From assembly GCA_947034895.1 (NCBI GenBank), contig OX344764.1, positions 2,914,001 to 2,978,000 of the forward strand: a DNA stretch of 64,000 nt. The letters run 5' to 3'. The notes below the pieces were generated by a model that was given only the letters and a program-made list of their open reading frames with translations, had not been told where the DNA came from and searched no databases. The translations under genes and the position numbers were made by a program. This document shows, piece by piece, positions 11,317 through 22,998 of this stretch; the stretch's first letter is position 1, and each line of letters begins with the position of its first letter. The stretch is from Rhytidiadelphus loreus (taxonomy: Eukaryota > Streptophyta > Bryopsida > Hypnales > Hylocomiaceae).

Positions 11317-12357
11317 CTTTGATGATTCCAGACCTTCTGGAACATTTTCCACCCGCTCCTCGGCGGCCACTACTTCCACTTGCTGGCTTACATCTCCGCC
11401 GACGTCCTCTTCACTCTCGCCGTAGTCCACCTTCTCTTCCGAAGAACAGGGCGAATCCAACACCAGGCCGAACGGAGTAGTCACAAGTGTCATCAGGTTT
11501 TTCGGCACCATTGGCAAACTGCCAAGGACGGCATCCCACACAGGCTGCAACGTCCCTTCAACAGTATCATCGAGTCGAGGATGATTCGACTCATCCTTGC
11601 TAGTGCCCTTCAAAGGAAAGGCGCGCTGTGTCTCCGGGATAACTTCAAACCTGGCTTGGTCAGGAGACGGCACCCTGTCCACCTGAGAATCGGGAGGTAA
11701 ATCATGGACGCCTCCCGGCGGGGAAGGGACATCACCAACCCTATCCTCGAGTCGAGGATGGGGAAGTCCGAAGACCAATTCTTCGACCTTGTCCACTTCA
11801 ACCTGGCCAGAGGAGGTCACGGGCGTTCGTTGTTGCGAGGCCTCGGAAAGCAAAGGGAGGACAAGCGAGCCACCAGATTGAAACTGAATTGCGGCAACCA
11901 ATTGCTTCAATTGTGTCTCGAGGGAAGAGATCTTGGCGTTGGACTCTTGCTGCACCTCAGATATTTTGGCATTCGCCGCTTGGCTGCACGCGACAGCCTC
12001 AGCAAGCTGTTTGTCTTTCTCTTCCCTCGTCTGCTGCCTCACTATCCTCCGCTTTCGGGCTTCCTCCTGGTGAGTCCACCAATCACCCTCGACCTTGACC
12101 TTCCCGTCTGGTAGGAGGATTGGTTTTTTGTCGGGTTTGGGGGGCATGCCTTCGACATCGTCTTCGTCGGAGGAATGTGGGCGATCTATGTCATCCTCGT
12201 CACTGATGTCGATGATCTCTGATGACTGCACCTTCCATCGTTTTTTAGGCGGGGAAGCCGGGTGTTCCACTGGTAAATCATTACCAGCTGCCTCTCTTGC
12301 GTCGCTTGGACGCATATCCTGCAACGGAGGCTCAACTTCCCTTCTTCGAGTCAACAT
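11317..12357 (-). CDS. Locus 1 acidic / coiled-coil exon
   Basis: 347 codons ending at a good donor (AAG|GTACAA, 11317/11316) and spliced in phase 0 to the FCP1 exon. It contains a basic patch (PPKKRWKV), an acidic stretch (IDISDEDDIDR...SDEDD), and a coiled coil of about 70 residues rich in Q/E/K/A (QEEARKRR to LETQLKQLV). A long acidic, Pro-rich low-complexity tail follows. Locus 2 has the same order: basic, acidic (IIEDDEDESSDDEDDEED), coiled coil, acidic tail. An in-frame TGA lies just upstream (12364-12366) and the frame stays open beyond it, so the ATG at 12357 may not be the true start. Two dyads (11565-11583, 11742-11760) overlap coding sequence and encode RLDDT/RLED-type residues. 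Likely a nuclear linker or oligomerisation region. Confidence 0.55.
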
Positions 12358-12366
12358 TGAATGTCA

Positions 12367-12678
12367 ACGCACCAGTTTGTCGAACTCACTATCCGTTTCC
12401 ACGTCCTCCTCACGAACGAGTGCCTGCTGCGCTTCTGATGGCTCCCCATGCGCACCCGATTGGGTCCCCCTAGACTCTGATGGGGCTCCCTGAGACCCAG
12501 ATGGCACACCATGCACCCCCAAATGGATTCACCTGTGCAGTTGAATGCTCCCCTCGCGAGCCTGCAAGGCCTCTTGGAGACCCAGGTCGTTGTTGTTGTA
12601 GTGCATCCGGCACAGCAGGCGAGTTCATCCACATACAGACCTGGAACGTATTTGTCCCAAATTCGTCTATGCCCTCCA
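12367..12678 (-). pseudogene. Locus 1 exon fragment left of transposon copy 1
   Basis: Read on the minus strand from the target duplication (12679-12686), the sequence stays open through VEGIDEFGTNTF... to about 12470. A second frame (GAPSESRGTQSG ... ETDSEFDKLVR) is open up to the TGA at 12364-12366. The change of frame points to a one-base lesion or a small intron near 12.5 kb. The reading phase across the target duplication matches the exon cut at 38828 (NDPG, then V-E-G-I-D), so this is the downstream half of the same exon, separated by transposon insertion and inversion. Confidence 0.5.
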
Positions 12679-12686
12679 CGCCAGGA
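12679..12686. repeat. 8-bp target site CGCCAGGA flanking copy 1, left
   Basis: Its reverse complement, TCCTGGCG, flanks the left end of copy 2 (38821-38828). The right flank of copy 1 is a different octamer. See the inversion finding. Confidence 0.85.
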
Positions 12687-12696
12687 CAGGGTTGTC
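12687..12696 (+). repeat. Left terminal inverted repeat, copy 1
   Basis: CAGGGTTGTC, exact inverse of 28190-28199. Beyond 10 bp the two ends diverge. Confidence 0.9.
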
Positions 12697-12705
12697 CCTG
12701 TCAAG

Positions 12706-13545
12706 TCCTGTCCGTCCGTCAGGATGTCCGGACGGACGTTAGGATTCAACCCCGGTGTCCGTCAGGATGTAATCTGAACGAGAACCGTTCACAGAGGATG
12801 AAAACTACGGAAATGGATGGAGGTTCTTCGTCGACGGGCACGGAACGGGCGTGATGGACGGGTATCTAGATGGGCGGGATTTAGGGTATCTGGACGGTTT
12901 GGATGGACGGGTATGTGGACAAAAAACTGGACAGGCGGGTGGACGGGCATCTAGACGGGAGGGTGGGCGGTTGTGTGGACGGGTATCTGGACGGGCGGGA
13001 TGGACGGGTATGTGGACGGAAAACTGGACGGGCATGTGGACGGAAGGGTGGGCGGTTGTGTGGACCGGTATCTGGACGGGCGGGATGGACGGGTATTTGG
13101 ACGGAAAATTGGACGGGCGGGTGGACGGGCGGGTGGACGGGCATGTGGACGAGCATCTGGACAGGTAAGTGGACGGTTCTCTGGACGGGCATGTGGACGG
13201 AAGGGTGGACGGTTGTGTGGATGGGCATGTGGACGGGCATGTGGACGGGCATGTGAACGGAAGGGTGGGCGGTTGTGTGGACGGGTATCTGGACGGGCGG
13301 GATGGACGGGTATGTGGACGAAAAACTGGACGGGCGGGTAGACGGGCATGTGAACGGGCATCTGGACGGGTAAGTGGACGGTTCTTTGGACGGGCATGTG
13401 GACGGGCGGGTGGATGGGCATGTGGACGGGCATCTGGACGGGTAAGTGGACGGTTCTCTGGACGGGCATGTGGACGGGCGGGTGGACAGGCATGTGGACG
13501 GGCATCTGGACAGGTAAGTGGACGGTTCTCTGGACGGGTGGGATT
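12706..13545 (+). repeat. Left subterminal GGACGGGC array, copy 1
   Basis: Dozens of near-tandem 12-16 bp units such as GTGGACGGGCATCTGGACGG and GTGGACGGTTGTGTGGACGG in one orientation. The first 100 bases include GTCCGTCCGTCAGGATGTCC and its dyads. Subterminal repeats are the usual transposase-binding sites of hAT elements (family knowledge). The repetitive ORFs (GRACGRASGR, CPSTRPSTCPS) are translations of the repeat, not genes. The copy 2 array is 73 bp shorter. Confidence 0.85.
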
Positions 13546-15397
13546 GGATTTTTTGCCTAAATGCCCGAAGCACCCAAATTTGGTGTTGGCAAAACTTCGA
13601 AGTCAAATAAAACCTAACCAAATTGCTATTTTTAGTAGTATCCAAGTTGCTATTTTTAGGAAGTTCTTCTTGAAGTCTAGTTTTAGCATCAATAGTCTAT
13701 TCTAAAAAATAAATGATAGTGATTTATCGTTCCAAGACTTTGTGCAAGGGTACCCATTGCAATCTTAACTTCTTGTAGCATTGAGAGCTTTTGGAAATGT
13801 GCCTCGAAAACACAACAAGATCTTGGAGAAAACATCACATTCAAATTTGAAATTTAATTAAAAGAAAAATATGGAGTATACTTTTAAAAGCCATAAATTG
13901 TTTGGGGTTATACATGTTAGGCAATTTAACCTCATGTTTTTGGGGTCTAAATTTTTTTTAATTTTACTTGTGAAAACTGAAAAGAGGATTGGAAGACTTC
14001 ACATCATTTTTGTAGTTTTAACACCCTCATGTTCAAACATTATAATCTTTTACTCTATAAGTGATATTGTTGTGTTTTAGCAACCTATGAGATTGCTAAC
14101 ATGTCTTGTTTGAATTTATACGGTTACAATTTTTTGCAAATTGATACACCTAGTCTCCTAATCAAAAATGTTGACATTTTGTTCAATAATGCCATAATGC
14201 CATTTGAGAGAAAATGGAAAATGTTAAATACTTTAATTTGTAAACTTTGGAGTTAAAAAAAAAATGAGGGAGTAGTCAATCATGTGTCCAACTAAAAAAA
14301 GATTCAAACTAAATAACTAATAGAAAAGAAGTTACAAAACGTGAATTATTTAGGGTTTAATTCTAAAGACTTAGAGGAGATTTCATCAATTATGAAGCAA
14401 TAGAGATTTTTTTATTTTATTTTAGGCTTTGGGGAAGAATTTCCATTGTTTTTATTTCTTAGACCCTAAAGTAACATACTCTCATTGTCCTTGCTGCAAG
14501 GGACAAAATGGATTTTCGATAGGCGCCCATGATCTAATTTTTTACTCAAACTTTTGAAAACTTTTTCATAAGAATGATAAAATAGAATTATAGAATGATA
14601 GATAAACTTATGAGTTTATTCATAATACAATTTCTATTCCAATCGGTGCCTAGGAGCAAGGGGTTAGGGATAGGCCACAAGAACAGAATAACCTCAAACA
14701 GGGGAGATCGGGATACTAGGCGGTCCAGGACTCCGGGTAGACAAAAAAATCCACAATAAAATGAAATACAAATTTGTATATTTTTTTCTAGTTGCATTAT
14801 ATTTTCTTTTAAATGGGAGGCTTTCATTCATCCCATTTGGATTAGGAATGGAAAAGTTATGGATTTTTCTATGGAGCGGGCAATCCTAGCCTCTTCTTTA
14901 AATAGATTTGGAGCTTTCACTTCGAATGCTAATAACTTTCAATCCATACGGTCAAACATCACAAATTTATGGTCACATCATCTAAGACAAGTGCAAAACA
15001 AGATCCTTTGGTTCGATTCAAAAAAAAATTGGAAAATTTAATTCATAGGTGAACATAGCAACAAGGGTGGTTTACGGTGGTTTGGGCCAAAAAATGGACT
15101 TCAGACTTTAGGGCAACACCCAAAATAAAGATAAAACACTCTTTTACCTACCATCTAAGCATACAAGCTTCTTCTATACTATTACAAAAAGGTACAATAG
15201 ATTACAAAAATAGACAAAGGCGAAGCAACAATACACAAGGTGGAAAGAAAACGATAAATGTACATACTTTATAAATCCGCTGAAGTACATAGTAAACTAA
15301 TAAAGACTTTATATAATTACATATGTTTGCTTTGTACAACTTCCGGTATTTAATTCTATACATCTATCTAGTTATACACAATCTAGTCCAAAACTAT
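13546..15397. other. AT-rich non-coding interior of copy 1
   Basis: No supported gene; includes the 3' flank of the RING gene. The same sequence occurs at 51558-53410 in copy 2 with no length difference. Confidence 0.5.
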
Positions 15398-17632
15398 CTA
15401 TTCTACTTCTTCGATTACAACGCCTCGTGCTATGCTGTTTCTCAAAAATTGTTGCAATTCTCGTCGCGATTGCAAAGTCGTCAATAGCTGAAATGCGTCG
15501 ATGTCGTATCTATTATGTAAGTGGGAATAAATGGCACTCACGAGAGCTGGCTCATGGAAGGTATTGTCTTCAATGTACGTCATTTGTTCCTCAAAACTCA
15601 GTTCACCCTCAAATCCGACTGGCGCGCCTTGAGAGTTAAACATGATGCGCTGTGGATGTGGCGCACGCACAAAAATGGAGCGGTCTTGGTCCCAATGTCC
15701 ACCCGCAATCTGACCAAAATATAGTCGACGCCCTCGATCACCCTCTCCAAAAACCCTTCTGATCACCTCTGTCACTTGGGCATCACTCTGCCAATGTATC
15801 TCAGCGACCGTTCCTGCCGGGAGGTGTCGGTTGTCGTGGCCCCACTTCCAAAGCCATGTCACGTCTGAACCCCAATGTACTCTATTACCGAGGCCCGGTA
15901 AATTTTCTTCATTGTACTCGTACGCTGCAGGCATGTGGTCTTGAAGGCCAAACGTTTTGTACAGTCGTGCATGAAATGGAGCTCTACATTGCGCACATCT
16001 CTTTCTGGTGACCATGTGAGGAATGAGACACCCGGGGTGGTATAGATGGCCACATGTACCAAGATTCCATCCACCTTCTAGGCCAAACGGTTCTTGGCAA
16101 ATTATACATGTTGTTCCATCTTGTACAAAAGCTGGAACGGACGGCCACACTAGTGGTGTAATGCCATCGCGGTTGGGTGGCCCGTACCGTTGGCGCTCGA
16201 TATTGTATTGGAATTCCAAGTCTGCACGGGAATTCCAATCGATGCTTGAATTCTCGGCGAACACTGGCAAATCGTCGGTGAACATTTCTTCCACCCGAGG
16301 CCATGAGGTCAAGCCAAAATAACGTTGACCGCCATCATTTAATTCCGCAGCCACTCTCCTCACTTCACGTTGCATTTGCTCAGCCTTGTTTAGCGCCATG
16401 CTGCATGTCAACTTCATGTTGTACATTTGAAGCAGCATCTGTTCCTTTTGAGGATTGTGGACCAACCGCATGTTTTGAGCACTCATTGCGGTTATGGTCT
16501 GTTCCATGTCAGTTCGAGCTGCAGTCAACATCGCCACATCTGCCTCAGCGTTGTTGGCACGGAGTTCCAAAGCACGCATGGCGCTTGTTAATTCTTCCAT
16601 GCTTGTGCGAGTACTTCCAACCTCTGCTTCAGCCCGCTCAGCACGTGCATGCATAATATCCAACGAGGCACTTTCTGCACTTGGAAAAATGGCCCGTGGT
16701 CGTACCACAAACTCAAGTGTATTGCTCGGGCCTGCTCTGTCTTCGTCTGCCCCGTATGTAGCACGTTCCACTACAACATCGAGTGGTGGAACTAAGTCTG
16801 TGCTGAACCGCCTGTTGCGCTCTACAAGCTCTGCTTCACGTGCGATGAGGCGCACGTTTTCATCTACAAGGGCCCGCATCCTTGCACTTTGAACTTCAAA
16901 CTCTGTTGCATGAAGTCGTAGCGCTTCTTCTTTTTCCGCTTGCAGTGTTTGTACTAATTGGCGCAAGCGAATTAGTTCTTCACTGTCAGCTTGGGCTCCA
17001 CCAATCACATTTTGTTGGTTGACATTTGCACCGCTGCTCTGACCAACTTCTACTTCCATCAACTCCGTCCTTGGCTGCTCCACGGGTGGAACCACATCCA
17101 TTTGCACATTTTGAATACCAAGCAATGGCACGGCAGGAATTTGTGCATTGTCTAGTGGCACGGCAGGATTTGTTGGAATGTGGCGAGTTCTATTTGGAAA
17201 CTTGTTGTCCCGCTGTCTGCCCAAAAAGCTTCTCCAATCCACATCCTTGCCAAGAAAAACCTCCGCATATGCCATTTGGCACAATGAAAGTGTCCCGTCC
17301 TTCTTCGATCTTGAACCCCAAAGTGCCAATGACACTTCAATCATCCTCTTCTTGAAGTGCGGATGGGTGCACTGGTCAATATTCACCACGCCAGATTTCA
17401 CGTGCACCTCGTACCGGTCGTGTGGCCAATGGCAGTTGATGTGGGCCCAATCTACAAACCGCCGACATGTCGCTCTTGTCCATGGTGATTCTGCCTCCAA
17501 CCACCCAAGCTGTGCCATAATCGCTGGGGCATTAAGTGTGCCCCAATCCAAAGTTGCTCTATTTCCTCTCTTCTTTCTACCGCTTCCCTCACCTCCAGGT
17601 CCCTCACCTCCTGCTACATCCTCTGCATCCAT
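15398..17632 (-). CDS. Transposon-encoded RING-H2 protein (E3 ubiquitin ligase-like), copy 1
   Basis: The open frame reaches upstream to 17761, but a 3' splice site (..cattgtgcag) lies just before the ATG at 17632 (MDAEDVAGG), so I take that as the start; about 744 aa. Order: acidic/Gly-rich tail with KKRGNR; a conserved-looking N-terminal domain (about 30-150) with Trp/Cys/His residues (TLDWGTLNAP, CRRFVDWAH), unrecognised; a long coiled coil (about 215-445); and a C3H2C3 RING-H2 at about 509-555 (CIIC ... CGHLYHPGC ... CAQC). A C-terminal domain of about 190 residues follows (WGSDVTWLWKWG). RING-H2 domains recruit E2 enzymes; the target is unknown. It is intact in both copies and differs visibly only by Tyr to Cys in the coiled coil. 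TAG stop. Confidence 0.82.
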   Translation of the reverse strand: MDAEDVAGGEGPGGEGSGRKKRGNRATLDWGTLNAPAIMAQLGWLEAESPWTRATCRRFVDWAHINCHWPHDRYEVHVKSGVVNIDQCTHPHFKKRMIEVSLALWGSRSKKDGTLSLCQMAYAEVFLGKDVDWRSFLGRQRDNKFPNRTRHIPTNPAVPLDNAQIPAVPLLGIQNVQMDVVPPVEQPRTELMEVEVGQSSGANVNQQNVIGGAQADSEELIRLRQLVQTLQAEKEEALRLHATEFEVQSARMRALVDENVRLIAREAELVERNRRFSTDLVPPLDVVVERATYGADEDRAGPSNTLEFVVRPRAIFPSAESASLDIMHARAERAEAEVGSTRTSMEELTSAMRALELRANNAEADVAMLTAARTDMEQTITAMSAQNMRLVHNPQKEQMLLQMYNMKLTCSMALNKAEQMQREVRRVAAELNDGGQRYFGLTSWPRVEEMFTDDLPVFAENSSIDWNSRADLEFQYNIERQRYGPPNRDGITPLVWPSVPAFVQDGTTCIICQEPFGLEGGWNLGTCGHLYHPGCLIPHMVTRKRCAQCRAPFHARLYKTFGLQDHMPAAYEYNEENLPGLGNRVHWGSDVTWLWKWGHDNRHLPAGTVAEIHWQSDAQVTEVIRRVFGEGDRGRRLYFGQIAGGHWDQDRSIFVRAPHPQRIMFNSQGAPVGFEGELSFEEQMTYIEDNTFHEPALVSAIYSHLHNRYDIDAFQLLTTLQSRRELQQFLRNSIARGVVIEEVE

Positions 17633-17838
17633 TTTTGATACCTGCACAATGACACACACGATACTGTATGCGAATACAATGACAATTTGCTTTGCCTTCT
17701 GTTGCGTGAAGGCAATTGAAATGTGGCAAAACAATGTCAAATGTATAACACTTCCCCTCAAATTGCAATGCGAAGCTTTCTCAAGCTAGGACAGTGCAAT
17801 TCAAAAGAGGAAGCAAGGGCAAATGTGAAAAAATGTCA

Positions 17839-17844
17839 CTTATA
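17839..17844 (-). promoter_or_regulatory. TATA-like box of the RING gene, copy 1
   Basis: TATAAG on the minus strand, about 50 bp downstream of the GACGG array and about 80 bp before the open frame. Confidence 0.5.
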
Positions 17845-17889
17845 CCCCCCAGTTACCGACCCGGTTAGCAAGGGTAATTAACACCTAAT

Positions 17890-18395
17890 CAGCCCGTCCC
17901 CCCCTAAATCCAGACCGTCCACGGCGGGGGACAGCCCTGGAATGGACGGCCGATCCGTCCACGGACGTCCGGCCTTGGGTCGGAACGCCGTCAACAGGTT
18001 CGGGGCGCCGTCTCCAGGTTCGGGGAATGATTACACCGCCGCCCGAGAGTTCGACGGACGGCCTTTCCGTCCTCTAGACGGGCTTTCCGTCCCCTCGACG
18101 GCCTGGGTGTGGGAGGGGACGAGCATTCCGTCCCCTGGACGGCCTGCTCGTCCCCTCGACGGCCTGGATGTGGGAGGGGACGGGATTTCCGTCCCCTCGA
18201 CGGCCTGGATGTGGTCCTGGACAGGCTTTCCATCCCCTAGACGGCCTGCCCGTCTCTTCGACGGAAAGCCCGTCTAAGAGGACGGTCTGCCCGTATCCTC
18301 AACGGCCTGTCCCTGGTCGGGAACGACCTGCCCATCCTCGCGACGGCCTGTTCGTGGTCTGGAACGGCCTTTCCGTCCTCTGGACGGCCCTTCAC
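17890..18395 (-). repeat. GACGG/CCGTC dyad array upstream of the RING gene, copy 1
   Basis: Repeated 15-bp dyads such as CCGTCCCCTCGACGG and CCGTCCTCTGGACGG (CCGTC-N5-GACGG), spaced by pyrimidine/GC linkers. It lies directly upstream of the TATA-like box. Copy 2 is about 20 bp shorter here. Confidence 0.8.
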
Positions 18396-20759
18396 AATAT
18401 ATAAATTTTTTTTTTTTTTTTAAATTGGTTCAGGGTGGAAGTTTTGACAAAATCACATTAAATAGAAAAGTAATTTTCAGATTTTCAATTTTTCACCATG
18501 TGTATATATCACAAGGACAATGACATTAGAATTCATCATAGTGTAAACTTAATTTCCATTTCATGATATATTTGTTTTGTACTCAATGTAGTAGACATTA
18601 AAAACACATTCAAAGTTCAAATCGCAATAATGAAATTTCAATTTAGGGTTGTGTTGGGGGATTTTACATAAAATAGGAACTAGAGAAAAGGACCTTTTGT
18701 TTGATAGTTAGACTCAAACTCCCAAAATATCAATTTTGGGGAGAAATCTTAGATTTAGAGTAAGGAGCAACAACTTCCTAAAATACACTAAAGGAGCATA
18801 TTTTTTTATTTTTATTTTTTCTAAACTCGGAATTACTTGGAGGCAAATATTGGAAAGACTACAAAATCAATTGGATACACTTTGTAATTCAACATGGTAG
18901 GTCCCAAGAAAATGAAATGAACGCTTCCAACTTCTTTCCATGTCATTGAAGTGATTGAACTGCCATTAAATTGGCACTAAATGATGCCGTTGGGTGTTCA
19001 AAGGGTGAAGTTTATTGTAAATATCTTGCAATCTACAATTCTACATAGGTCAAGTTTGTGAAATTTCTTCCGATCAATTGAACACTAGTCTAGTACTCTA
19101 GTATGAGATCCTACATGCTACAAGCAAAGGTGCACCTTAGAGGCCTAAACACATTTTTTTTTTTTTAATTCTTTGCTATAGAAAATTAGAAATGGCAATT
19201 TATTCAGATTTAGTATGGAAAAGACTCAAAAGAGGCCTTGCGACTTCAGTCAGTTTAGTGGCTAACATACGATACTACATAAGCAATTAATAAACAATCC
19301 ATAAGAAAAACTATAGTAATTCACCGCTAGTTGCATTATAATTTAGAAGCCATAAAAAAAATATAGGCACCACAAAAATGTCAAGTTCATGTACTCAATG
19401 TTGCATTTTGATTTTGAGAATAAAAATAAAAGGCAAATGCCATATGTTATTATGTTATTGTTTTAGTCTTTTAGAGTTTCCCTTTGTGTGGAAGACTACA
19501 TGGAACATTAGAATCCATTCGTCCTTTTTTTTCCTTTATCTTACGGACTTACACCAATCCTCTCTTATTTGTCATAGTTACATAAACTTGAACATCAAAT
19601 TCTCTTAAAATTGCAACAACGTCTAGGGTTTAGGGTTTAGGGTTTAGGGTATAAGCCTATAGGATTTACTTCAAAACCTAGGTTGGACCGGATACTACGA
19701 AACATGTCCTTCATTTCGGTAGTTGGCATTACAAGTGCAAAACTCAATCAAGATGTAGTCTTTGAAGTTTGAATTGGAAAAAAATAGATTAATGATTTAA
19801 ATTCAAAGTTTTAGAAAACATATTGAAGACACCAAAAAATGGCATAACAATATCTGTAAAAGGTAAAACATTCTTAAGTATAGATGTATAGGGCTACATT
19901 TTTTTTATGTAATGTATGAATGGAAAGAAGAAACAATGTTTTACATGAATCAATGATATGCATATGACATATGTTGTTTAGGAGGTCTTTCACTTATTTG
20001 ATAATTAACCATTTTAGAGTATTAATCTTACTACCTTTAACTAGAGCATTTAGAGGGTTGTTTTTGTCTTGGTCTTTGTATATTTGATCCGTTCTCAGTA
20101 AGTTATTGAATGTTTGTACGATTGAGACTTTGAATCGAGTATACTAGTATAGACAGGGTTTAAAATTCAACAAAATACTAAATTGTCATGTGCACTTACA
20201 TGCAAGGAAGGATGGAATCAAAATACAATAATTCCAAAGGTGAAATTGTTCTACGTATAATTGATAAAATTCATTTGAATTCAAATTTGAGCCCTACAGA
20301 TTATAAATTATTTTAAGGGATTGCGAGATTTTGAGGTTTTGGGAATAAAAACATTGCCCAATGCCAACGACTTTTGTGAAAATGGGTGCAATTAGAATCA
20401 ATAGAATGAATCAAATGTTAACATGAACATCCAAATAGAACATTAAAGGACCGACATTAAAAAGTTTTCAATTTGACCTTTGGTGATTTTTTTCTATGTA
20501 TCTCCCATTATTTACGTGCAACAAAATAGAATTCCATTCTAAATGAGCAGTAAACCTCGTTTTTAGCATTTGAATGTCATCCCTGGTATTTATTTGTCCT
20601 CTAATTGAAACAAATAAATACATTAAGTTAGCACTCCTAAACTACCCGCCACTGTAGACTAATGCCCGATTGAGAGGAAGGACACCTGTCCTGACAAGTC
20701 CGAGAGTGCCGAACCACATAAATGAAAAATTCGTGGAACAAGGATTAGAAATGAATTCC
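18396..20759. other. AT-rich spacer between divergent RING and kinase-like genes, copy 1
   Basis: No supported gene. Contains a telomere-like TTTAGGG tract (about 19624-19650, three to four units). A T-run near 19153 differs by one base between copies and is the only indel I detect outside the GACGG arrays. Confidence 0.55.
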
Positions 20760-21105
20760 ACTTGTTCGAACGTCCCGCTCGACGACCTTCCCGCCCTCTC
20801 GACGGCCTGTCCGTCCTCTCGACGGGCTTTCCGTCTCTCGAGATTCAGATTGTCCTCTCGACGACCTGTGCCGTCTCTCGAAAGTCTTCACGTCCTCTGG
20901 ACGGCCTGGCCTGCTGGACGGCTGGTCCGTGGGGGAGGACGGCCTGGACGGCCTCTAGACACCCAGGGTTTAGGCTGGACGGTCTCAGCCCCTGCACGGC
21001 CGTCCGTCCTCTCGACGGCTGGTCCGCGGGCTGGACGGCCCTGGACGACCTTCCCGTCCTCTGGACGCCCTGTCCGTCCTCTCGACGGCCTTTCCGTCGA
21101 CGTGA
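20760..21105 (+). repeat. GACGG/CCGTC dyad array upstream of the kinase-like gene, copy 1
   Basis: Repeated CCGTCCTCTCGACGG and CCGTCCTCTGGACGG dyads, ending at about 21100, a few bases before a TATA box. Confidence 0.8.
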
Positions 21106-21111
21106 AATGGG

Positions 21112-21119
21112 TATATAAA
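21112..21119 (+). promoter_or_regulatory. TATA box of the kinase-like gene, copy 1
   Basis: TATATAAA immediately after the dyad array and about 200 bp upstream of the first ATG (21321). Confidence 0.6.
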
Positions 21120-21320
21120 GACTGTTTTTAGGGTACTTTCGCCACAGTCTCTCCTACTCTGACGGTGCTCTCTTGTCTTGGATTGGTTGTAGTCCTTGCT
21201 TGCGAGCGCGAGTGCTGGGTAGAGGCTGGTTTGAGGAATAAGGGGGGCGGTTTTTCACTTTGTGGAAGCCGAATTCCTAATTCCTATCATTTTGATTATT
21301 TGTTACTTGTTACTGTCACG

Positions 21321-22998
21321 ATGGCTGGTCGAGATTTCTCAAAGAGAAAAGTTGATGATTGGTACACAGGTATTGGAAATGCACCGATGATGGACCCGGA
21401 TGCAGAATCACCAGAGCCCGTTTCAGAGGCCGTAGTTGCTGAAGGGTCCGTAGCTGCAGAAGGGGCCAGAGCTGCTGGGGGGGCGGAGAGTCTTCGAAGG
21501 GGAAAAAAAAACACGAAGGAGGCACAAGTCTACAAATCCGGAGAAGTGGCCAAGCAAGGGTGCAACGCGAAAATTGCATGAAGTGGCGTTGGATTTTTTT
21601 GAGCAATATTCGATTTCGCAGTTGAACACAACATACGTCTCGCGCGGATTACAGGGAGTGGATGTCATAAAACAAAAGTTCCACCACATGTTTTGGACAA
21701 CAATGAGCGCGGATGAGTGGCATGAAGACCGCACGAAAGAATGCTTCGATCATTGGTTGGAGTCACAAGTGCAAACGTGTATCTTCAACCTTGCCCAAGT
21801 TGCGGAAAAAATAAAAGGCTTTTAGAAGAGTGTAGTGCCCAGACAACAAGCATTGAATTTGTTGCACAAGAAGGTGTATTGGTGGCATGAAGCAATGCGT
21901 GGACTGTCTTCAAACAACATCCGTTCCGCTCCATGGTTTCAACGAAGTCAAAATTTGGCCTTTGGTCAACAGGCTGCAGGAGGAGTGGTTTTTCTTGAAC
22001 GCGGAGTGGTGGTGGTTCCTTTGTCTGGCCATAGCAAACAAGGGGGGCATGGGAGGGTGCGCAAAGTATGTGTTCAAAATTCAAAACATATTCCGGAGAA
22101 TATGGAATTAGCTGGGAAGTCAGCTTTGCGCGTGGATGAATTGAAGAAGTCCAGGGAGAAGTTGTCCATTGAGGCATTGGTATGTCCATGCGAGCATCCA
22201 GGGGTCATCAAATTCTTTGCTATAAATGATATGACCATGGAGTGTTATTCGCAGTGGTGGAATGGCGGTACTCTCGGCGCCATGTTTACACTGGATGAGA
22301 AGAACCGAGATCCAGATGAAATTGGAGAGGTGGCTTACGATGCAACTCCACAAACAATGCAAGCCATGAAACGCCTCATGGCATATAGACGCAAGCGCAC
22401 TGAACTTGCGTGGGCAATGATTTGCATTGTGGATGCAGTGCAACAATGCTCTGTATTGCACAACGACATCACACCGGAGAACATTATGCTTCATTTTCTG
22501 AATGATGATGGCAGAACCGTGTGGATTGGTCTATGTGATTGGGGAATGGGTAGCCGCATCAACGAAGAAACCCCTTCTCTTTACCAATTCAATTGTCCAA
22601 GGAAGTTGTAGGCAACCCGAGTGCAACGTTGGTGGGTGGCTCCTGAGTTGATGTACTTGACTGGAGAGACAGGAACTTCATCATCTCCTACTCGTAGGGT
22701 TAAGCCACCGTGTGTTAGTATACACACAGATGGATACTCCATAGGCAAATTGGCTATGAAGGTATGGAAAAAAGATCGCGGAAATCTAGAGATGATTCCG
22801 GACCATACGGCATTTGGTGCATTTCAAACCATGTTGGGTGAATTGTGCAAGGTGGAGCCACTACAACGACGCTCGGTGACATATGTCGTGCAACGTCTAA
22901 GTGGTGCTCCAACGTTTTGGACACCAGCTGTGGATTGCTATCGCGAGGCTCGCAAAGAACAAGACCTTCAAGAAGAGCAAGCGCGCAATGAAGATTAG
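21321..22998 (+). pseudogene. Transposon-encoded protein-kinase-like gene, decayed, copy 1
   Basis: Start ATG at 21321 (MAGRDFSKRK). A +1 frame change near the A-run at about 21505-21515 is needed to join the N-terminal part to the kinase frame (21574 on). That frame has in-frame TAGs at 21823-21825 and 22609-22611. Kinase marks: a glycine-rich GRVRKVCV stretch; a CEHPGVIKFF segment; catalytic loop HNDITPENIM (22459 on, Asp kept); DWG in place of DFG (22537); and WVAPELM. I cannot point to a VAIK lysine, so it may always have been atypical. All three lesions are shared with copy 2, so decay predates the duplication. Both TAGs look like splice-acceptor ends (cttttag, gttgtag), so unrecognised introns are an alternative. 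C-terminal part ends at TAG 22998. Confidence 0.65.

Noticed and set aside
12706..13545. CRISPR-like array of repeats and spacers
   Set aside because: Units are short and contiguous with no unique spacers, in a eukaryotic transposon end.
12851..13705. Long repetitive ORFs over the subterminal arrays (both strands, both copies)
   Set aside because: Their residues (GRACGRASGR, CPSTRPSTCPS) just translate the GGACGGGC repeat; several frames and both strands are open at once.
19624..19650. A true chromosome end
   Set aside because: Only a few TTTAGGG units, present identically in both transposon copies with sequence continuing on both sides.
21823..22611. TAG reassigned to an amino acid
   Set aside because: Intact genes in the same window (RING, 583-aa ORF, FCP1 exons) end in TAG, so it is an ordinary stop.
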